Origin: Anaerolineales bacterium UBA1136
GTDB lineage: Bacteria > Chloroflexota > Anaerolineae > Anaerolineales > UBA11657
DNA length: 10,167 nt
Assembly (NCBI GenBank): GCA_002311455.1
Contig: DCAJ01000013.1
Location: forward strand, 502-10,668
Direction: 5' to 3'
Both the position numbers and the translations under genes were made by a program. The notes beneath the pieces were generated by a model, which saw only the letters and a list, made by a program, of their open reading frames with translations, was not told where the DNA came from and ran no database searches. Positions 5,419 to 10,167 of the stretch are shown one piece after another (positions within the stretch are counted from its first letter, which is position 1; the number at the start of each line of letters is the position of its first letter).

Positions 5419-7425
5419 GTGAAAGGTTTCTCAGGATTCCCTAAAGGCAAAACTCGTTTTACTCCTGTTCCAAATCTATTCTTTAGTGAGCTACTGCCAT
5501 ATATTGACAATCTTGATGAACTCAAACTGACAATGTACTGTTTTTGGCGTCTAGCTCTGAAAGAAGGCGACCTGAGGTATATTAGTCACCATGAGTTGCA
5601 GATGGACAAGGTATTACTTGATAGTTTTAAGGAGCCTGGTATCCCTGCTCTTACCCAAGCATTGGAACGAGCATGTGCTCGTGGTACGCTATTGCACGTC
5701 GGTATAGAAACAACTTCAGACGAACAGCAGCACTATTATTTCCTTAATACAGATAAGGGGAGATCAGCTGTTGATAGTATAACCAGGGGTGACTGGACTC
5801 CTGAAATCAATCCTGATAAGCATATAAGTGTTGTTGTAGAGAGACCAAATATATTCAGCCTTTATGAACAAAATATCGGGGCACTGACTCCACTCATGGC
5901 AGACAAGTTGCTAGAAGCAGAAGATGAATTTCCAGATATGTGGTTGAGAGAAGCTATTAGATTAGCAGTAGAAAATAATGCACGCTCTTGGAGTTACGTG
6001 GATGCCATCCTCAAACGCTGGCAGCGTGAAGGAAAGGATAGTCAATATGGAAAGGCAGACCAGACACTGAAAAGACTCGCCGAAAATACCTCGAATACCT
6101 CGACAGTTAATCCCAATTCAACAAATGTGGCTGGTCTGGGAGCTCCAGACTGCCCTAATTGCCTTGGTATAGGTTTTGTTAGCTCGAATGCCAACATAGA
6201 AGACCCAGAGTTTGGTCGCCTGTATCCTTGCGCTTGCCGTTTTGAAGACTTACAGCACGCAATTACTAAGCAAAAACAGCTGTTCTCTAGTTTAGGGCCA
6301 CTATCTAAAAAGACATTTGATAGCTTTGTGCCTTCAGGTCACACCACGGAACCAAGACAAAAGGATAGTTTGCAGCGAGCGTTTGAACAGGCACATAGTT
6401 TTGCAGATAATCCTGAAGGTTGGGTTATGTTACATGGTGGATACGGATGCGGCAAAACACACTTAGCAGCTGCTATAGCCAATCATTGCTTGTCTCAAGG
6501 TAAGGATGTGCTATTCGTGAACACTCCTGACTTACTTGATCATCTACGTTCCACTTTCGCTCCAGGTTCCACAATTGATTATGATGAGTTGTTTGAACAA
6601 ACACGCAACATATTTCTGTTGGTACTCGATGACCTTGGTGCTGAGAATCCTACCCAGTGGGCTCAAGAAAAACTTTATCAAATAATCAATCATAGATATA
6701 ACTCAGCTCTTCCCACTGTAATCACTTGTAATGTGAATCTAGAGAGTATAGAACCACGTATCAGGAGTCGACTTGTTGATATGGACCTAGTTCGTAAGTT
6801 AATCATACAAGCACCTGATTTTCGTAGGGCTGATTCCGACCAAACTGACTTATCTTCACTGCCGATACATGTGCGCCAGACTTTTGAAACCTTCGATTTT
6901 CGAGCAGGTGAAATACCTTCTGAGCACCACAAGCGCCTGAATATTGCAGCCACGACAGCAAAGCGCTTTGCCGAACATCCAGATGGATGGTTATTACTCA
7001 TTGGCGGCCACGGTTGTGGCAAAACACATTTAGCAGCTGCTATAGCAAACTATCGTGTACGTAACGGAAGTCCAGCTCTATTTATTACTACGGCTGACCT
7101 ACTTGATCATTTGCGAGCCACCTTCAGCCCAGACTCATTGGTGCGCTTTGACAAACAGTTCTCAGAATTACGTAATACACCACTACTCATACTAGATGAC
7201 CTTACAATGGAAAGCGCCACGCCATGGGCACGGGAAAAACTAATGCAGCTTATTGATCATAGATACGTAACACGTCTTCCTACTGTTATCACGACATCTG
7301 TGGATAAAGCTGATCTAGGTACTAGGCTAGAAAGCCGTCTTCTAAACCCTCAAATAAGCACTATATGTCCTATCACTGCACCAATGTATAAAGGCAAAAA
7401 ACGCAGCCAGCAGACACACAAATAG
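5419..7425 (+). CDS. DnaD-DnaI-type helicase loader fusion with two tandem AAA+ domains
   Basis: This is probably the loader or remodeler of the DnaB helicase encoded just upstream. The 668-residue product has, in order: a winged-helix-like N-terminal region (about 10-115); a DnaD C-terminal-like helical module (about 135-205) with PNIFSLYEQNIG and the motif YVDAILKRW (193-201), which fits YxxxIxxxW; a Ser/Thr/Asn-rich linker; a DnaI/DnaC-type zinc motif CPNC (245-248) and CAC (271-273); and two IstB/DnaC-like AAA+ domains. Domain 1 has Walker A GGYGCGKT (340-347), Walker B LLVLDDLG (400-407), sensor-like N438 and RIRSRL (447-452). Domain 2 has Walker A GGHGCGKT (529-536), LLILDDLT (589-596), Ser627 in place of the Asn, and TRLESRL (635-641). 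In Bacillus the DnaD and DnaI roles are on separate proteins. The tandem second ATPase is unusual to my knowledge. Family assignment is firm; the loading role is inferred from neighbours and domains. Confidence 0.88.
   Translation: MKGFSGFPKGKTRFTPVPNLFFSELLPYIDNLDELKLTMYCFWRLALKEGDLRYISHHELQMDKVLLDSFKEPGIPALTQALERACARGTLLHVGIETTSDEQQHYYFLNTDKGRSAVDSITRGDWTPEINPDKHISVVVERPNIFSLYEQNIGALTPLMADKLLEAEDEFPDMWLREAIRLAVENNARSWSYVDAILKRWQREGKDSQYGKADQTLKRLAENTSNTSTVNPNSTNVAGLGAPDCPNCLGIGFVSSNANIEDPEFGRLYPCACRFEDLQHAITKQKQLFSSLGPLSKKTFDSFVPSGHTTEPRQKDSLQRAFEQAHSFADNPEGWVMLHGGYGCGKTHLAAAIANHCLSQGKDVLFVNTPDLLDHLRSTFAPGSTIDYDELFEQTRNIFLLVLDDLGAENPTQWAQEKLYQIINHRYNSALPTVITCNVNLESIEPRIRSRLVDMDLVRKLIIQAPDFRRADSDQTDLSSLPIHVRQTFETFDFRAGEIPSEHHKRLNIAATTAKRFAEHPDGWLLLIGGHGCGKTHLAAAIANYRVRNGSPALFITTADLLDHLRATFSPDSLVRFDKQFSELRNTPLLILDDLTMESATPWAREKLMQLIDHRYVTRLPTVITTSVDKADLGTRLESRLLNPQISTICPITAPMYKGKKRSQQTHK
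6310..7344 (+). repeat. In-gene tandem duplication of the AAA+ ATPase domain (copies 6310-6777 and 6877-7344)
   Basis: Residues 298-453 and 487-642 of the loader align without any gap at an offset of exactly 189 codons (567 bases). A hand count gives about 75 identities in 156 positions, rising to about 67 of 123 from the Walker A region onward. Walker A, Walker B and the arginine motif are in register. A 17-base identical stretch starting TTAGCAGC occurs at 6463 and 7030. This is an old duplication that has diverged, not a recent copy. Confidence 0.9.
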
Positions 7426-7432
7426 TACTTTG

Positions 7433-8353
7433 ATGGTCCAGTCAAATTTAATTAAGCAACTACCACGTACTGTTATTATATTTGTGACAATCATACTTCT
7501 ATGTCTATTTTCGTATGGAATGCTTACCACATCAGCACAATCTGTACCGGTCCATCCTTTCTTCAACGAGAGTACAAGCGAAAATACCACCAAAACAATA
7601 GCACATAGGGGAGGCTTAGGACTCTGGCCAGAAAATACTCTTTATGCTTTTCAACAAGCTGCAGCAACTGGAAGTGATGCAATACAAATAGACTCGCGAA
7701 TTAGTTTGGACGACACACTTGTTGCTATTCATGATAGTACTGTAGAACGAACCACTAATGGGTTTGGGGATGTGCGCAAATTACATGTAAGGGATCTACA
7801 AAGTCTAGACGCAGGTTATCAATGGTCTAGTGACGATGGCTTAACATTCAAATATCGTGACCAGGATATCACCATACCAACAATCAATGAGGTGTTCGCA
7901 GAAATATCCAATATGCAAATATATATTGAGATTAAAAGTGAGGAATTGTTGGCAGCAAAACTACTCTGCATGCGTATACGTGAACACAATATGATACAAA
8001 AAGTACTAGTATCTTCGGAAAATGATTTAGTAATTATACAATTTCGAGAGATATGTCCTGAAATAGCCACATCTGCAAGCACTAATGAACAGAGGATTTT
8101 TACCTCACTGAATGCAGCATTCTTGACACCTATCTATAGCCCAAGATTTCATTTATTAGATATTCCACCATTTTGGTACGGATTACGCATTATTACGCCT
8201 AATCTAGTACGATCCGCACACTTACGAGGTTTGAGAGTCCACGCAGTAAAAATCAATGAATATAATGAAATGCAACTTGTAATACAACAAGGAATAGATG
8301 GTATCGTTACAGATTACCCCAATCTTCTAATTGATACCATCGATGCCAAATAA
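7433..8353 (+). CDS. Glycerophosphodiester phosphodiesterase family protein, membrane-anchored or exported, altered metal site
   Basis: Family enzymes split glycerophosphodiesters from lipids into glycerol-3-phosphate and an alcohol, supplying phosphate or carbon. With ATG 7433 as start the product has 306 residues. Residues 12-30 form a hydrophobic segment after Lys/Arg residues, so a signal peptide or N-terminal anchor is likely; no lipobox is seen. The GDPD domain has AHRGG (57-61), PENT (66-69), HDSTVERTTNG (100-110), the conserved E166 in IYIEIK, and GIDGIVTDYP (287-296). At the usual metal-binding ExD motif the sequence is Q85-I-D87, with CAA at 7685-7687. An in-frame TTG sits at 7430 and there is no good ribosome binding site. 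It starts seven bases after the loader gene and converges on phoU. Activity is uncertain. Confidence 0.88.
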   Translation: MVQSNLIKQLPRTVIIFVTIILLCLFSYGMLTTSAQSVPVHPFFNESTSENTTKTIAHRGGLGLWPENTLYAFQQAAATGSDAIQIDSRISLDDTLVAIHDSTVERTTNGFGDVRKLHVRDLQSLDAGYQWSSDDGLTFKYRDQDITIPTINEVFAEISNMQIYIEIKSEELLAAKLLCMRIREHNMIQKVLVSSENDLVIIQFREICPEIATSASTNEQRIFTSLNAAFLTPIYSPRFHLLDIPPFWYGLRIITPNLVRSAHLRGLRVHAVKINEYNEMQLVIQQGIDGIVTDYPNLLIDTIDAK

Positions 8354-8368
8354 TGTTTTTGGAGTACC

Positions 8369-8413
8369 GTAGACAAAATACAGATAATCACCCACTACTC
8401 ATTTATTGTCTAC
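8369..8413. terminator. Inverted repeat in the convergent gap, possible weak terminator
   Basis: GTAGACAA (8369-8376) and TTGTCTAC (8406-8413) are perfect inverted repeats with a 29-base loop, placed between the stop codons of the GDPD gene and phoU. The position fits a two-way terminator, but no T-run follows on either strand and the loop is long. It could also be a chance repeat or a protein-binding site. Confidence 0.35.
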
Positions 8414-8454
8414 AATTAAGCATACTTTTGGTATCTCAGTAAGCGTTCAATCAG

Positions 8455-9120
8455 TCAATTCATCTCTGTCAGTTTACCGCTCGTCATGAAAATGACTCTC
8501 TCAGCGATGTTGGTGGCGCGATCTCCAATACGTTCCAGATTGTGGGCCACAAACAGAACTGATAGCAAATGGTCGGTTGATTGACTGGCATCACGAGTCT
8601 CTCCGACAAGCTTGTGAAATAAGAGCTGGTGTTGACTATCAAGACTGTCGTCATTATCTGCCACTGCATACGCCGAACTCGCGTCATGTTCTGTATAGGC
8701 CACCATCGCCCTCCTTAACATGTCGCGACATTGACTAGTCAGTTGATATATAGCATTAGGAATATCCCGTTTCGGATACAGTTCCACGCGCACAGCCAAC
8801 TTTGCTATACCTGCAGCATAGTCTCCAATTCGCTCTAACTCAGTAACTATATTCATAGTTGCAATAATTAGCCGCAAATCTACAGCCACAGGCTGCTGAG
8901 TGACCATAATATGTAAACAGTGTTCCTCAAGCTCGAAACGTTTTGCATTAATATCGGTATCCTCTGCGATAACCTGCCGTCCAAGTTCCACATCACAAGT
9001 CGAAAACGCGGTTACAGCTTTATCAATAGCAGTATCAACCTTGCTGCTTAACCGAACCATGTCATCTTTGGTACCTTTGAGCTGATCGTCTAACATAGCA
9101 CGCGTTTGAGTATTATCCAT
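8455..9120 (-). CDS. phoU: Phosphate signalling protein PhoU
   Basis: PhoU links the Pst phosphate transporter to the PhoR-type sensor kinase and restrains phosphate uptake and Pho regulon expression when phosphate is plentiful. The 221-residue product matches family length and has the two symmetrical three-helix halves, each with the metal-binding signature: ELERIGD (94-100) and NLERIGD (194-200). The second is followed by RATNIAERVIF, a typical PhoU end. AGGAG (complement of 9128-9132), seven bases from the ATG, supports the start. It is the last gene of the - strand unit pstB-metallophosphoesterase-phoU and lies 28 bases after its neighbour. Confidence 0.95.
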   Translation of the reverse strand: MDNTQTRAMLDDQLKGTKDDMVRLSSKVDTAIDKAVTAFSTCDVELGRQVIAEDTDINAKRFELEEHCLHIMVTQQPVAVDLRLIIATMNIVTELERIGDYAAGIAKLAVRVELYPKRDIPNAIYQLTSQCRDMLRRAMVAYTEHDASSAYAVADNDDSLDSQHQLLFHKLVGETRDASQSTDHLLSVLFVAHNLERIGDRATNIAERVIFMTSGKLTEMN

Positions 9121-9127
9121 GATCTCA

Positions 9128-9132
9128 CTCCT
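9128..9132 (-). promoter_or_regulatory. Ribosome binding site of phoU
   Basis: On the - strand AGGAG is seven bases from the phoU ATG (9118-9120), inside the 28-base gap after the metallophosphoesterase stop. It confirms the start. Confidence 0.7.
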
Positions 9133-9148
9133 ATAATTACAATATAGT

Positions 9149-9733
9149 TCACGCAGGTACTAGTGCCTTTCCTCCACCAGTTTCTAATTGACTGGCAAAC
9201 TGTTCTGGAAGCCCATTCATCCGGACAGCCTGAGCTGCTGCGCTAACATTGTAATCAGCTCGACTATAGTAAACATTTGCCTTCCCAATCTTGAGCGTAA
9301 GTAAGACATATCCAGCACGAGAATCACCATCTTTCAGATTGCCAACCAAGCCAGTATTAACAAACAAAAGTCGGTGACCACAACGCTTTTTTCTGATCGA
9401 TGTAGGAAATCCTCTCAAAAAAGTCTTATTGTCGCCACTAGTATACTGCTTTGTCCAGTACAACGAATAATTACTGAGAGTAACATTAGCTGGATTCTCG
9501 CGCGCACAGCCACAGCTCTCCCTATCAAAGCCAACCGCGTCATCATAATTACCCATTACTCTAGATATGTTGTTCTTAGTAACAAAATCAATTGTTTCGT
9601 TCGGATACGCTCCATGGCCAACTAAATACCCCAAACAATATATCTCATCTGGTTGTATATACTCAAAATCATCCCATACTGCCATCAAAGCATGTATGTT
9701 GGAGTGAACATCTGACAAGATAGCAATTCTCAT
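9149..9733 (-). CDS. Shortened metallophosphoesterase homologue, probably catalytically dead
   Basis: The 194-residue product belongs to the YfcE/MJ0936-like calcineurin-type phosphoesterase family, usually about 240-250 residues long. The opening MRIAILSDVHSN keeps the D8-x-H10 motif. The next metal motif GD is GY (LGYLVG, Y36 at 9626-9628), and the GNHD motif is GNYDD (N62, Y63 at 9545-9547), so two ligand positions are Tyr. The middle part CGCARENP and FLRGFP follows, then around residues 113-121 the sequence jumps from SIRKK to RLLFVNTGLVGNLKDGD, which is normally the segment after the GHxH motif. The stretch with the HGSP-like and GHTH motifs is absent, about 50 residues. The frame is intact and the start overlaps the pstB end region (two bases apart). 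It may be a remnant or a non-catalytic binding protein. Confidence 0.8.
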   Translation of the reverse strand: MRIAILSDVHSNIHALMAVWDDFEYIQPDEIYCLGYLVGHGAYPNETIDFVTKNNISRVMGNYDDAVGFDRESCGCARENPANVTLSNYSLYWTKQYTSGDNKTFLRGFPTSIRKKRCGHRLLFVNTGLVGNLKDGDSRAGYVLLTLKIGKANVYYSRADYNVSAAAQAVRMNGLPEQFASQLETGGGKALVPA

Positions 9734-9735
9734 AT

Positions 9736-10167
9736 CTAACCAAAACGGCCTGTAATATAATCTTCAGTTCGTTGCGACGATGGTCGCGCAAAAATAGTTG
9801 TAGTCTCATCAAATTCTATTAATTCACCTAACCAGAAAAAACCGGTTTTATCGGATACGCGAGCAGCCTGCTGCATATTGTGGGTAACGATGATGATGGA
9901 GTAATCCTCCGACAGCTCCCGCATTAGCTCCTCAATGGCCAAAGTGGCAATCGGGTCCAGGGCGGAGCACGGTTCATCCATCAGAATTACCCTGGGTTCC
10001 ACGGCCAGAGCGCGGGCGATGCAGAGTCGTTGTTGCTGGCCGCCTGACAAGGCCAGCGCGCTGCTCTTGATCCGGTCCTTTACCTCGTCCCACAGGGCGG
10101 CACGGCGCAGAGATTGCTCAACCAGCTCTTCCATGTTGCCCTGGAACCCATTGATGCGCGGCCCGAA
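9736..10167 (-). CDS. pstB: Phosphate ABC transporter ATP-binding protein PstB (N-terminal part outside window)
   Basis: PstB is the ATPase of the high-affinity PstSCAB phosphate importer. The visible 143 residues run from FGPRINGFQGN, still in frame at the window edge, to the stop at 9736. They show the ABC signature LSGGQQQRLCIARAL, Walker B VILMDEPCSALDP, the H-loop VTHNMQQAARVSD and the characteristic end RTEDYITGRFG. Walker A lies beyond the edge. The ATG at 10132-10134 is internal, not the start. GC content changes sharply inside the gene: about 57-63% by hand count from 9901 to the window end, but about 33% at 9781-9840. It leads the unit followed by the metallophosphoesterase and phoU. 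Confidence 0.95.
   Translation of the reverse strand, partial: FGPRINGFQGNMEELVEQSLRRAALWDEVKDRIKSSALALSGGQQQRLCIARALAVEPRVILMDEPCSALDPIATLAIEELMRELSEDYSIIIVTHNMQQAARVSDKTGFFWLGELIEFDETTTIFARPSSQRTEDYITGRFG

Noticed and set aside
5151..5525. 124-residue open frame on the - strand across the end of dnaB and start of the loader
   Set aside because: It lies antisense to two firmly identified genes, has no family resemblance and no ribosome binding site; a shadow of coding bias.
6690..7022. 110-residue open frame on the - strand inside the loader gene
   Set aside because: Antisense to the conserved ATPase domains and without recognisable motifs.
6310..7344. Tandem AAA+ copies as an assembly duplication error
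   Set aside because: The copies are only about 48% identical in protein, so they cannot be one sequence assembled twice.
8366..8374. The string CCGTAGACA occurs both here and in the L10 leader (1526-1534), suggesting a shared control element
   Set aside because: The flanks differ entirely and the kink-turn partner strand is missing here; a nine-base match in 10 kb can be chance.
1..10167. CRISPR arrays, tRNA or rRNA genes, insertion sequences, inteins in dnaB
   Set aside because: No regularly spaced repeats, cloverleaf-like segments, transposase motifs or intein splice motifs were seen; dnaB has a normal length.

Overview
The window is a bacterial chromosome segment of about 38-43% GC in most stretches I counted by hand, densely coded, with short intergenic gaps and many ATA, CTA and AGA codons. 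The gene content (nusG-rplK-rplA-rplJ-rplL, then a zinc-ribbon NUDIX hydrolase, a bifunctional-nuclease-family protein, dnaB and a DnaD/DnaI-type helicase loader) suggests a Chloroflexota-like bacterium, perhaps Dehalococcoidia/SAR202. That placement is an inference from gene neighbourhood and protein flavour and was not tested by any search.

Layout on the + strand. Positions 1-2672 hold the end of nusG and the genes for ribosomal proteins L11, L1, L10 and L12. A clear L10 leader RNA with a kink-turn core and an attenuator hairpin lies in the 204-base gap before rplJ. Unusually, rpoB does not follow rplL. Instead come a NUDIX hydrolase (2767-3276), a DUF151/bifunctional nuclease family protein (3379-3906), the replicative helicase dnaB (4061-5416), and, two bases later with a strong ribosome binding site, a 668-residue protein (5419-7425). 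That protein joins a DnaD-like module, a DnaI/DnaC-type zinc motif and two tandem AAA+ loader ATPase domains. A membrane-anchored or exported glycerophosphodiester phosphodiesterase homologue (7433-8353) ends the + strand block.

Layout on the - strand. Facing this block is a phosphate-uptake operon read right to left: pstB (cut by the window edge), a shortened metallophosphoesterase homologue, and phoU. A long-looped inverted repeat lies in the convergent gap between the GDPD gene and phoU.

Functional reading. The window joins ribosome-stalk supply and its feedback control, replicative helicase plus its presumed loader in one transcription unit, and phosphate acquisition and sensing (Pst/PhoU, with a phosphodiester hydrolase next door). 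The most interesting items are the one-chain DnaD-DnaI-DnaI loader with an internal duplication of exactly 189 codons; the metallophosphoesterase that has lost several metal ligands and roughly 50 residues while keeping its frame; a GDPD in which a conserved metal-binding Glu is Gln; and an abrupt rise in GC content to about 60% inside pstB near position 9850-9900, which suggests recombination or an assembly join.
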